Below, one piece after another: positions 39,322-47,639 of a DNA stretch of 64,000 nucleotides (positions are counted from its first letter, which is position 1; every line of letters begins with the position of its first letter). The notes beneath the pieces were generated by a model. The model worked only from the letters and a program-made list of their open reading frames with translations, ran no database searches and was not told where the DNA came from. The translations under genes were made by a program, and so were the position numbers. The DNA comes from a bacterium. GTDB lineage: Bacteria; Planctomycetota; Planctomycetia; Planctomycetales; Planctomycetaceae. The stretch is taken from the NCBI GenBank assembly GCA_016124895.1, contig WGMU01000050.1, positions 1 to 64,000 of the forward strand. The letters run 5' to 3'.

Positions 39322-41166
39322 CTACTGATACGAGCGGATAATGGCCGCAGCCGCCCGGTTGTCCCGATCCGGGTGGACCCGCAGATAGACGAGCGTTCGT
39401 TGCAGGATTTCCGCGGCGGCTGGGGCGGCGACCAGTCCGCCTCCGTGCGTCTCGCCCGACTTCGGCTCGTCGACGACAACCAGCACAAGCACCTTCGGAT
39501 GGTGAGCCGGTGCGCCGCAAATAAACGAACTGGTGTACTTCGTTTCGGAGTAGGTGCCAGTTTCCGGGTCGAACTTCTGAGCCGTGCCCGTTTTGCCGAA
39601 CACCGTCCACGGAGCGAGGTGTGCCCGCCGGCCGGTACCGCGTTCGACGACCTGAACCATCGGCTCTTCGACAACCCACTCGGCGATCTCTTCGGGCACC
39701 GTGCCGGTCACAATTGTCGCCGGCACAGCGACGTCGGGGTCGTCGGTCGACGTTAGAAACAGTGAGTCGCGGTCGCTGCGATTTCCCTGCACGCCGTACA
39801 GGATCCGTGGAGTGATCAGCCGCCCGCCGTTGGCCAACGCGGCGTGAGCCGTGATCAACTGCAGCGGGGTCACCGCAAGTTCCTGGCCCATTGGGATTGA
39901 GCCGGTCGAGTAGCTGTTCCACTCCTTCAACGGTCGCAGGATGCCAGACAGTTCGCCCGGCAGATCGATCCCCGTCGGCCGGCCGAAACCGAACGTGACC
40001 GTCGCGTCGTACAGCGCGACGTTCTGCAGTCGCTGACCGATCTTCGCCATCCCGATATTGCTCGACTTGACCAGAATGTCGGTCACGCTGAGCTTCCCAT
40101 ACCGATGATGGTCGCGGAGCAACCGGCCGCCCATCTGGTACTCACCGTTCTCGCAGTCGAAGACCTCGTCGGGCTTCAGCACGCCCTGCTGCAGAGCCCA
40201 CGCCACAACGAACGGCTTAAACGTCGAACCCGGCTCGTACACGATATTGATCGCCTGGTTCCGCCAGGCGTTCGCAGGTACGTTCGCCAGATCATTCGGC
40301 GAGTACGTCGGGCGCGACGCCATCGCCAGCACTTCGCCGGTTTGTGGATTCATCACGACCGCGCAGGCAGCCGCCGGCTTCCAGGCTTCAGCCACCTGGT
40401 CGAGGGCTTTCTCGGCAAACATCTGGACCGGCAGGTCGAGTGTCAGTTGCACCGTCTCAAAACGTTGCGGCTCAAGCCGCGGGTCGAAGCTGACCTCGAC
40501 GATGCGGCCCATCGCGTCCCGGACGAGCCGTCGAACACCCGGCTTGCCCTGAATCAGATAGTTGAGACTCTGCTCGACACCGCCGGAGCCTTCGCCGTCG
40601 ATGTTCCGCAGCCCAAGCACATGCGAAGCCAGCCGGCCTTGCGGATACTGCCGCAGAAACTCGTCGCGGAACCCGAACGAACTATCCGGCCAGTCGAGCG
40701 CGATGACGCGTTCAACCTCCTCGTCGGTCAGCCGTCGCTTGATCCAGAGAAACTGCTTGTCACGGTAGCGTTCGAGCTGCTCAGCCAGATTGTCAGCGTC
40801 GAGTTCGAGCGTCTCGGCGAGTCGCTGCACAAAGGCAGGTTCGACGTCGAGCCGCGACGGATTGACGAAGAGGCTCGGCGTGACAACCGTCGTCGCGAGC
40901 AGCTTGCCGTTGCGATCGACGATGTCCGCCGGACGCGCGGGCACTTCGACTTCGATCTGATGCTGCCGAGCCGCGACGCGAGAGAGTTCTTCAGACTGCA
41001 GCCCCTGAATCTGAACAAGCCGCGTGACGACAACGAGCCACAGTGTTGTCATCAACCCCGCCATGAACCGCATCCGCCAGTTCGGACGACGCGCTGGCTG
41101 CCTGAGCGACTTCAATGTCGGATCTGAAATCTCAGATGGCCGAGCAGACGACCGGCGGCCGGTCAT
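39322..41166 (-). CDS. ftsI: Class B penicillin-binding protein (FtsI/SpoVD type)
   Basis: A 614-residue transpeptidase. A short cytoplasmic N-terminus precedes a membrane helix (about 33-52), a pedestal domain (R-x-I-x-DRNG near 79-90), then the penicillin-binding domain with S314-T-F-K317, S368-S-N370 and K525-T-G527. The three motifs have normal spacing, so it should crosslink peptidoglycan. No PASTA domain is present. It overlaps the ftsL-like gene by 4 nt, which is the usual division-cluster arrangement. A complete transpeptidase matters here because planctomycetes lack FtsZ and were long thought to lack peptidoglycan. The gene could also be called pbp2-like; FtsI is chosen from its neighbours. 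Confidence 0.88.
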   Translation of the reverse strand: MTGRRSSARPSEISDPTLKSLRQPARRPNWRMRFMAGLMTTLWLVVVTRLVQIQGLQSEELSRVAARQHQIEVEVPARPADIVDRNGKLLATTVVTPSLFVNPSRLDVEPAFVQRLAETLELDADNLAEQLERYRDKQFLWIKRRLTDEEVERVIALDWPDSSFGFRDEFLRQYPQGRLASHVLGLRNIDGEGSGGVEQSLNYLIQGKPGVRRLVRDAMGRIVEVSFDPRLEPQRFETVQLTLDLPVQMFAEKALDQVAEAWKPAAACAVVMNPQTGEVLAMASRPTYSPNDLANVPANAWRNQAINIVYEPGSTFKPFVVAWALQQGVLKPDEVFDCENGEYQMGGRLLRDHHRYGKLSVTDILVKSSNIGMAKIGQRLQNVALYDATVTFGFGRPTGIDLPGELSGILRPLKEWNSYSTGSIPMGQELAVTPLQLITAHAALANGGRLITPRILYGVQGNRSDRDSLFLTSTDDPDVAVPATIVTGTVPEEIAEWVVEEPMVQVVERGTGRRAHLAPWTVFGKTGTAQKFDPETGTYSETKYTSSFICGAPAHHPKVLVLVVVDEPKSGETHGGGLVAAPAAAEILQRTLVYLRVHPDRDNRAAAAIIRSYQ

Positions 41167-41531
41167 TCGTCTGCCTCCTGCAGCCGCGGATCAGCGAGCG
41201 GCCTCTGGAAAAACAGCAGCGGAATACGCCGCTCGGCCTGTTCTGACGAATCATCGCTTTCGTCACTGTTGGCGGAGTCAGGCGCGGTCACTGGCAGCTT
41301 CGGATGCGATAGCTCGGTGCCGTCCTGCTCGACGGTCTGAAAGAGTCGATCGACCGCGGCAAGCTGCTGGCACTTCAGCCGCAGTCGCGCGTGCTCATCA
41401 CGGAGCACGTCCATCCGGTAATGCTGCCGGCTGAGGTCGCGGCGCAGATCGAGACTGCGTTTCTCGATCGCAATGCCGAGCAACGAAATCAGCACCACCA
41501 GAAAGAGTCCGGCTCCGAAGCGGAAGAACAT
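41163..41531 (-). CDS. FtsL-like small division protein
   Basis: A 122-residue protein with one N-terminal membrane helix (about 4-22) and a following helical coiled-coil-like segment (RSLDLRRDLSRQHYRMDVLRD to about 62), then an acidic low-complexity tail. Size, topology and its position directly before ftsI (4-nt ATGA overlap) are those of FtsL, which recruits FtsI in classical divisomes. FtsL sequences are poorly conserved, so this assignment rests on form and place rather than similarity. Confidence 0.7.
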   Translation of the reverse strand: MFFRFGAGLFLVVLISLLGIAIEKRSLDLRRDLSRQHYRMDVLRDEHARLRLKCQQLAAVDRLFQTVEQDGTELSHPKLPVTAPDSANSDESDDSSEQAERRIPLLFFQRPLADPRLQEADE

Positions 41532-41543
41532 AAGCGATGCACA

Positions 41544-41640
41544 AAGTCGGAATGCGGAAATCGGAAGTCGGATTCCACCGATAGGACGAGGATTTCGGCA
41601 CTGTTGAATGTTCCGACTTCCCCGTTCCGAATTCCGACTT
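41544..41640. repeat. Long intergenic inverted repeat between LysM and ftsL-like genes
   Basis: Arms at 41545-41572 and 41612-41639 are complementary at 24 of 28 positions (5' arm begins AGTCGGAATGCGGAAATC). The 39-nt spacer holds no gene. The element fills most of the 117-nt gap inside the minus-strand cluster. It is built of near-repeats of TCGGAA/TTCCGA, and looks like a dispersed palindromic repeat. Confidence 0.7.
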
Positions 41641-41648
41641 CTATTCCA

Positions 41649-43922
41649 TCATCGGAGTGACGAGGTGCGGTCGATCAGCGGGACTCGGCTGGCATCGCCG
41701 GGGAGCTTGAGGACGAGGCCCGGCGCCAGCTCATTCGGACTCTTCAAAGCTGCCTGATTCATCCGGTAAATCTGCTTCCACCGGGAAGCTCGTCCCAGAT
41801 GATCCGCCGCGATCGCCGTCAGCGTGTCACCGCTCGCCACACGATACATCGGGTACCCCTGATTCCCGATGAAGAAGCCAGCCTTCTGACTGTCGCCGAT
41901 CGTTGTATTGGTCGGCGCTGACGCGACCGTCTGAACTGCTTCAGAATCGCCAGCCGGCTCAATTGGCAGAATGTCCCCACTCAGCCCGGCCGGATTGCCC
42001 TCCGATCGATTTGTGCCTGCCGTCACCGGCAGACTGCTGGCTGCTGTCGGCAGTCCTGAACGAGATCGGCCACCGTCCGCGATCGCCTGCGGCGACGCAG
42101 GCGTTCCGCCGTCGAGATAGTCCGCGAGGATCGACGGCGACGGCGTGTCGAGCACCATACCAGGCTTGAGCTTCTTCGGATCGTCGACCTTCGAGCGGTT
42201 GTACCTCTGCAGGGCCTCAAAGTACTTCGACGTTCCGTACACCTTGCGCGAGATCGACCAGAACGAATCGCTTTCCTCAACCGTGTAGATGCTGTCGTCC
42301 AGCGTCGCAGCGCCGGCATCTGACCGCTGGCTGCTGCCAGACCGGACCGTAGTCGCAGAACCGGTTGCCGACTCAAAACCACTCGGCGAATCGAACACCG
42401 ATGGCGAGCTCAGGCCGCTCCTGCCAGATGAACTCAGCCCACTGCGACCGAAGGGATCGTTCTGATCTGCAACGACGGGAGCCTTGAAGCCGTCCGCGGG
42501 CTCAGAGCCAAATGGTTCGCTGGAGAGTGCGCCGGGACCAGCGTCGGCCGGCAGTAGATCGTTACCGAGCCTTGCCGGAGACGACGGCGAATCCGTCATC
42601 AGACTGTCGTTACCGAGTTGCGGGGAACCGGACTCGGAATCGCGATTGCCGCCAACAGGTTGCCCGAACGGGCCGCTGCCCGACAGTCCGCCATCACCGG
42701 CAACAGTCGGCAGCGAGTTGGAAGACAGTGGCAGGGAGCCAGCGGCTGGCTCAGACGCGAAGCCCGAACCGTCAGGGAGCGGCGCATTCAGATTTCCCGA
42801 CTGTCCGAGGCTGTCACTGGAAGAAAGTCCCGAGTCGAATGCGTCCCGCTGACCGCCCGCCAGTGTGTCGCGTGCCGGCCTGGCGTCTTTGGTTGGCTTC
42901 CTGTTCCCTGCCAGCTCGCTGTCGAAGAGGCCGCGAGGACGTTCGCCGATCGAGGTTGCTCCGCTGCCAGCAGCAGCCTGAGAGCCGAAGGGTTCGGAGC
43001 CAAACGATTCGGAACTCAACGCTCCAGTTCCAGGAGACGGCGAACCGCTCAGCAGATCGCCTTCGGGCAGCATGGCTGCCGGCTGACTGGCACCGAGGGA
43101 ACCGCCGGCACCAAATGGATCGCTCGCCCCGAGCCCGGCAGAATCATTCTGTGACAGCAGCGGATCGACCTCCGGCAACGAACCCGCGACGACAGGCTCG
43201 GAACCAAACGGAGAAACGCCGGGCAGCGAGTCAACTGCCGGCTGCGATTCGAATCCAGAAGCTGATGCCCCGCTGCCGGCCGGTCCGCCAAAGATCGAAT
43301 CGCGAGACGCGACGTTCATTCCGCTGCCGGTCGAACCACCCGGTTCTGCGCTTTCAAACGAGTCAGAAGCCGGCGCGGCAAACGGATCCGCCGAGCCCAC
43401 AGCTCCGGTCTGACCACCAAGCCCCGGTTCGAACTGGTCATTCAACGGGGCGTTGAGATCTCCGGCCAGTGGCGGCTCATCCGAGCCGATTTGAGCGAGT
43501 GTTGCAGAACCCGGCGCGGCGGCATTGGGATCGTCATCGCCCGGCTGACCTTCGGCGAACGGATCGGTGGCCGACTTCGGATCGCTTTCCGCTCCGAGCG
43601 TCCCTTTCGGAACGGTCTTGCCATCGTCGTCGGTCGAAGCAACCTGATCTCCATCGCCGCTGAACTGGTTGTAAACGACGAATCCAAAGATCCCGACAAG
43701 CCCCAGCACGGCGACAAGCCCCAGCACGACTTCTCTGGAGAAGCGAGGTTTCTTCGTTTCGAAACCCCACTCGACATGTTCCATTTCGCCGCTGGCGGCT
43801 TCGTCGGTGCCGTCGATCGCGTCTTCGGCCGAAGCTTCCGCGTCGTCTTCGTACTCGTCTTCCGCCGAGTTCTCGACGTCTTCTTCTTCGTAATCTTCGT
43901 CTTCGTAGCGTTCTTCGCTCAT
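41649..43922 (-). CDS. Large acidic membrane protein with two LysM domains
   Basis: A 757-residue protein. Residues 1-45 are extremely acidic (EERYEDEDYEEEDVEN). One membrane helix spans about 64-86. Residues 90-540 are a low-complexity Ser/Gly/Pro/Phe region with recurring units such as GSEPFGS and DPFG. Two LysM domains follow (546-594 beginning YTVEESDSFWSI, and 693-742 beginning YRVASGDTLTAI), which would bind N-acetylglucosamine polymers such as peptidoglycan in the periplasm. It overlaps rsmH by 4 nt and is followed by the ftsL-like gene. The position suggests a cell-wall-tethering role at division (inference). Confidence 0.85.
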   Translation of the reverse strand: MSEERYEDEDYEEEDVENSAEDEYEDDAEASAEDAIDGTDEAASGEMEHVEWGFETKKPRFSREVVLGLVAVLGLVGIFGFVVYNQFSGDGDQVASTDDDGKTVPKGTLGAESDPKSATDPFAEGQPGDDDPNAAAPGSATLAQIGSDEPPLAGDLNAPLNDQFEPGLGGQTGAVGSADPFAAPASDSFESAEPGGSTGSGMNVASRDSIFGGPAGSGASASGFESQPAVDSLPGVSPFGSEPVVAGSLPEVDPLLSQNDSAGLGASDPFGAGGSLGASQPAAMLPEGDLLSGSPSPGTGALSSESFGSEPFGSQAAAGSGATSIGERPRGLFDSELAGNRKPTKDARPARDTLAGGQRDAFDSGLSSSDSLGQSGNLNAPLPDGSGFASEPAAGSLPLSSNSLPTVAGDGGLSGSGPFGQPVGGNRDSESGSPQLGNDSLMTDSPSSPARLGNDLLPADAGPGALSSEPFGSEPADGFKAPVVADQNDPFGRSGLSSSGRSGLSSPSVFDSPSGFESATGSATTVRSGSSQRSDAGAATLDDSIYTVEESDSFWSISRKVYGTSKYFEALQRYNRSKVDDPKKLKPGMVLDTPSPSILADYLDGGTPASPQAIADGGRSRSGLPTAASSLPVTAGTNRSEGNPAGLSGDILPIEPAGDSEAVQTVASAPTNTTIGDSQKAGFFIGNQGYPMYRVASGDTLTAIAADHLGRASRWKQIYRMNQAALKSPNELAPGLVLKLPGDASRVPLIDRTSSLR

Positions 43923-44803
43923 AACTTCACCGCCGTGCGAAGCTTCGCGCTTCTCGAACGTGGATTGACTCGGACCTCGGCCGGGGTCGGCACGACGGGT
44001 TTCTTCGTCGTCGTTTCCCAGCGGCTTCCATCCTTGAAAGCGTCCTTGACGAGTCGATCTTCGAGGGAATGAAACGTGATAATCGCCAGCCGCCCGCCGG
44101 GCGCCAGCGCGTCGTACAGTTCGGTCTTGAGTGCCGTCTCAAGATGCCGCAGTTCTTCGTTGGCCGCGATCCGCAGTGCCTGGAAAACTCGCGTCGCCGG
44201 TTCGCGCCGAGCATCCCGCCGGAACTTCGCCGGAATGGTCGCCTCAATCGCGTTGCACAGATCAGCCGTCGTTCTGACTGGATTTCCTCGGCGCCGATTG
44301 ACGATTTCGCGCGCGATCGCCGCGCTGAACCGCTCTTCGCCGTAGCGAGTGAAAATGTCTTCGAGTTCCGCTTCGTCCAGACGCGCAAGCAGCGCGTGAG
44401 CTGGCTCGCCAGACCGCGTATCAAACCGCATGTCGAGCGGCGCGTCGGTCGCGTAACCAAAACCGCGATCGCGGTCGGTCAACTGGTCCGACGACAGTCC
44501 CAGATCGAGCAGAATACGGTCCACGGAATCGATACTCAGTTCCTGAAGAACAGTGCGGATTTCGGAGTAGCTGGCCTGCCGCAGATGCCGGTTCCCGTCG
44601 GGAATCCGCTCGGCGGCAAACGCCAGCATCATCGGGTCACGATCCAGTCCGATCAGTGTTCCGTCGGGAGCGATCAGTTCGGCGATCCGACGGCTGTGCC
44701 CGCCGGCTCCGACCGTGCCATCAACGACCGTCAGCCCCGGCCGAAGCTCAAGCTGCTGCAGCACTTCGCGCAGCATCACGGGAACGTGAACGGAGGCAGT
44801 CAA
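43919..44803 (-). CDS. rsmH: 16S rRNA m4C1402 methyltransferase RsmH
   Basis: A 294-residue SAM-dependent methyltransferase. HVPVMLREVL at the N-terminus, DGTVGAGGHS (SAM binding, about 28-37), LIGLDRDPMML, DRILLDLGLSSDQL, RGFGYATDAPLDMR and FHSLEDRLVK are all RsmH hallmarks. The likely start is a TTG at 44803 with AGG upstream; no ATG or GTG near it gives a normal N-terminus, and longer frames run into non-conserved sequence. RsmH (MraW) methylates C1402 of 16S rRNA and usually opens the division cluster, as it does here. Confidence 0.93.
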   Translation of the reverse strand: MTASVHVPVMLREVLQQLELRPGLTVVDGTVGAGGHSRRIAELIAPDGTLIGLDRDPMMLAFAAERIPDGNRHLRQASYSEIRTVLQELSIDSVDRILLDLGLSSDQLTDRDRGFGYATDAPLDMRFDTRSGEPAHALLARLDEAELEDIFTRYGEERFSAAIAREIVNRRRGNPVRTTADLCNAIEATIPAKFRRDARREPATRVFQALRIAANEELRHLETALKTELYDALAPGGRLAIITFHSLEDRLVKDAFKDGSRWETTTKKPVVPTPAEVRVNPRSRSAKLRTAVKL

Positions 44804-45115
44804 TCGAAAACCTGACGGGAAAACAGACGAACCGCGAAGAGTCCAGCGAGGAACGCAACCGGCCGGAATGGCCAAAGGAAGGGACACGAGAGGGGATGTC
44901 TGGCTGGGTGAGAATCTCAGGATGATCAACAGACGCCGCGTTTTAGGCAGTTTCCGGATCCGCCGAAAGACCAGTTCGACGTCAGGAAGGGTCATACAAA
45001 GACACCAAGCCACGAAGATTTGGCGAGTTGACTTCGTGCCTTGGCGTCTTTGTGTGAGAATCCCGACCGGCATTTCACTGCAACACGTTCACGAACTTCT
45101 TCTGATTGGTCTCGC
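44804..45115. other. Gene-free stretch between divergent rsmH and enolase-superfamily genes
   Basis: The stretch should hold both promoters, but no convincing -35/-10 pair was seen. Its main feature is the 21-bp-arm hairpin repeat at 44996-45053. Confidence 0.5.
44996..45053. repeat. Dispersed palindromic repeat (CAAAGACACCAAG type)
   Basis: Arms at 44997-45017 (CAAAGACACCAAGCCACGA then AG) and 45032-45052 pair at 19 of 21 positions around a 14-nt loop, with one further flanking pair. The unit is a familiar kind of intergenic repeat in planctomycetes and related phyla. Confidence 0.7.
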
Positions 45116-46561
45116 ATGAAGCTTCACGTTCGCGATGTCCGTTTCTTTGTTCTGCCGATGCGGACGCGGTTTCCGTTTCGGTATGGCATAGCGACGATGA
45201 CGGAAGTGCCGCATCTGTTTGTGCGGGCGGAGGTGGATGTCGACGGGGTGGTTGGCTTCGGTATCAGTTCGGAAGGTCTGCCGCCGAAGTGGTTCACCAA
45301 GAATCCAGACTCGTCGTTTGAGAACGATGATGTCCCGGAGATGTACCGCGTGATCCGGCACGCGGCAGATCGGGCCATCGGCGCCGGCCGCTGCAATTCG
45401 TATTTCGACTGGTGGCGCGCGGTCTCGACCGGACAGTCGCAGTGGAGTGCGGAAAACGGAATCGCTCCACTGCTGGGGAATCTCGGGACGAGTCTGCTCG
45501 AACGCGCGGTGCTCGACGCGATTTGCCGAACGACAAGGCGAACGATCGATGCGCAGCTTCGGGAAAACACGCTGGAAATCCAGCTCGGTGAGGTGCGTTC
45601 GGTGCTGACGGGTCTTGAGCCGCGGGATGCGCTGGCAGAGCAGCCGCTGCGGCGGGTTGCGATCCGGCACACGGTCGGCATTGGCGACCCGCTGACCGAT
45701 GGCGACATCGCTGACGAGGACCGCGTTGACGATGGGCTGCCGCAGTCACTGATGGCGAGCATCCGCGCGTACGGGCTGCAGTATTTCAAAGTCAAACTGT
45801 CCGGCGACGAACGGATCGATCAGGAGCGGTTGTGTGCGTTGTTCGAGGTGTTTCAGGCGGAGGTGCCTGACGGTGCGAAGTTTACGCTCGACGGCAACGA
45901 AAACTTTTCAGACATCGCGGCGTTTCGGGATCAGTGGGACGCGCATCGCGGAAACGCTCAGATTCGCAACCTGATCGAACAAAGTCTGTTGTTTGTCGAG
46001 CAGCCGCTGCATCGCGACCGGGCGCTCGACGAAAGCGTGCGAACGGAACTCGAACACTGGCCGGACGCGCCGCCGATCATCATCGACGAATCGGATGCCG
46101 AACTGACGAGCCTGCCGCGGGCGCTCGAACTGGGTTATTCGGGCACCAGTCACAAGAACTGCAAGGGCATCGTGAAGGGGCTCGCCAATGCGGCGCTACT
46201 GAAACAGCGACGAGCCGCCGGTCAGACGGCGATTCTCTCCGGCGAGGACCTCGGCAACGTCGGGCCGGTCACGCTGCTGCACGACTTTGCAATGATCGCG
46301 TCGCTGGGCATTGAGCACGTCGAACGCAACGCTCACCACTACTTCCGGGGTCTGAGCATGTATCCGGCGGCGGTTCAGGAACTCGTGCTGCAACAGCACG
46401 GGGACCTGTACTCACGCCATGACGACGGCTATCCGATGCTCAGGATCCTCGACGGAAAGGTCGACCTGACGAGCGTTGTCACGGCGCCGTTCGGCTTCGC
46501 GAGTCGGCTCGACGTTGAGCAGTTCGACGAAGTGACGCTCCGCGATGAAAGCGAGTTCTGA
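45116..46561 (+). CDS. Enolase-superfamily (mandelate racemase/muconate lactonizing type) protein
   Basis: A 481-residue protein with an enolase-superfamily barrel: K225 and K227 (FKVKLSG), D259 (LDGNENF), E295 (FVEQPLHRD), D324/E325 (IIDESDAE) and K347 or K350 (SHKNCKG) are candidates for the acid/base and metal-binding residues. It is longer than usual because of an extended N-terminal domain. Family members abstract a proton alpha to a carboxylate; the substrate here is unknown. The start ATG at 45116 is chosen because it starts the conserved domain; a longer frame enters the palindromic repeat. It converges with the next gene at a 3-nt gap. Confidence 0.85.
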   Translation: MKLHVRDVRFFVLPMRTRFPFRYGIATMTEVPHLFVRAEVDVDGVVGFGISSEGLPPKWFTKNPDSSFENDDVPEMYRVIRHAADRAIGAGRCNSYFDWWRAVSTGQSQWSAENGIAPLLGNLGTSLLERAVLDAICRTTRRTIDAQLRENTLEIQLGEVRSVLTGLEPRDALAEQPLRRVAIRHTVGIGDPLTDGDIADEDRVDDGLPQSLMASIRAYGLQYFKVKLSGDERIDQERLCALFEVFQAEVPDGAKFTLDGNENFSDIAAFRDQWDAHRGNAQIRNLIEQSLLFVEQPLHRDRALDESVRTELEHWPDAPPIIIDESDAELTSLPRALELGYSGTSHKNCKGIVKGLANAALLKQRRAAGQTAILSGEDLGNVGPVTLLHDFAMIASLGIEHVERNAHHYFRGLSMYPAAVQELVLQQHGDLYSRHDDGYPMLRILDGKVDLTSVVTAPFGFASRLDVEQFDEVTLRDESEF

Positions 46562-46564
46562 GCC

Positions 46565-47134
46565 TCACTCGGAAGTGGCGACGAGCGTCTTTGCGTTCTG
46601 GCCGGACTGTGTGGCGGCGATGACTTTGCCGCCGAGCGGGTAAACGATCGGGTCGTCGAGGTGGACCGCGTTTTCCGGAATCTTTTCATCCCGGTCCCAG
46701 CCAATGGCTCGAAAACTGAAGCCGTGAACGTGCCAGCGGCCTCGGTACTGAAACACCTTGAAGTCAAAGACGGTCGGCCCGTTAGCTCCATTCGCGACAC
46801 CGTACAGCTTGACGGCGTGTGACGAGATGCGCTCATAGGCAACCACGTCGTACGACTCGAACTGCATCCGCAGGCGTCCCAGCGGCAGAAACAGTTTCAG
46901 CCAGCTATCGTGAAACTTCTGCAGCGAGTCAGGGGAACGGAACGCCGGATTGACTTCCGTTTCGAGTTTCTCGAACGACTCTTCAACCTGGTTCTCCCCG
47001 ATCAGCTCGACAGCCCGCGCAAGTGTCGGGATGTAATCGGCCAGCTCTGAAATCGGGAACTCCGGCGGAGCGTCCTGGGCTCCCGCGGAGGGAGCCACAG
47101 CCAGCGTCAGCAGCAGAAGAAAGGCAGATCTCAT
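46565..47134 (-). CDS. Secreted hypothetical protein
   Basis: A 189-residue protein with a signal peptide (residues 1-19, ending AGAQ). The mature part has a helical first half (LARAVELIGENQVEESFEKL) and a beta-strand-rich second half containing VFDFKVFQYRGRWHVHGFSF, which resembles small NTF2-like or DUF4864-like exported domains by pattern only. The start follows GGAG nine bases upstream. No close neighbour suggests its function. Confidence 0.7.
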   Translation of the reverse strand: MRSAFLLLLTLAVAPSAGAQDAPPEFPISELADYIPTLARAVELIGENQVEESFEKLETEVNPAFRSPDSLQKFHDSWLKLFLPLGRLRMQFESYDVVAYERISSHAVKLYGVANGANGPTVFDFKVFQYRGRWHVHGFSFRAIGWDRDEKIPENAVHLDDPIVYPLGGKVIAATQSGQNAKTLVATSE

Positions 47135-47303
47135 CGTTCACTCCTGTATTTGTCGCAGGTCAGTCCATTCGTCACTGAAACGACATTCTGGCCGACCGGG
47201 AATTCGATTGAAAGCAGTCGCTATCGGCCCGTCGCGTGAGCAGGCTCCGACGGGTAGACTCGACTGCCTGTTCCATTGACACTGTTGAGACAGCGATCTT
47301 TCC

Positions 47304-47630
47304 GTGAGTACCGGTGACGCGTTGAATTCTGAAGAGCGTAATACGAAGCAGGTTGCGAGACTGCGGCGTCTGTTATCGCAGTTGCTGATCTCCGGAAGCG
47401 TGCTGACCGTCGTGCTGATCATTGCCGCTGGCCTGACGCTGATTTTGCGAGCGTCCGGCGACGCTGCGGGTGCGGCCGCGGTCCGCGGGCTTGCGTGGGT
47501 GGCAGTATCAGGACTGGCGCTCAACCTGCTGGCCCTGATTTCGGCACTGACGTTTGCAGTTCTGCAGCTCCTGGAACAGAAGCCGGACTCCACAACCTGC
47601 ACGCCTGCCGACAGGCCGTCCTCACCCTGA
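47304..47630 (+). CDS. Small two-helix membrane protein
   Basis: A 108-residue protein with a GTG start and two predicted membrane helices (about residues 28-50 and 65-90). It has a charged N-terminal segment and a polar tail. No family is recognised. It lies nine nt upstream of the zinc-ribbon gene at 47640 and is probably in the same transcript. The weak ribosome-binding site leaves the start unsure. Confidence 0.55.
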   Translation: MSTGDALNSEERNTKQVARLRRLLSQLLISGSVLTVVLIIAAGLTLILRASGDAAGAAAVRGLAWVAVSGLALNLLALISALTFAVLQLLEQKPDSTTCTPADRPSSP

Positions 47631-47639
47631 ACGACCGAT

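Noticed and set aside
39149-39922. Upstream extension of the DUF374 acyltransferase frame
   Set aside because: The frame stays open through the end of ftsI, but the DUF374 family begins at the GTG at 39148 and the extension has no conserved residues.
42360-43450. Possible DNA tandem repeats in the LysM protein
   Set aside because: Short peptide units such as GSEPFGS recur at irregular spacing with differing codons; it is low-complexity protein rather than a repeat array.
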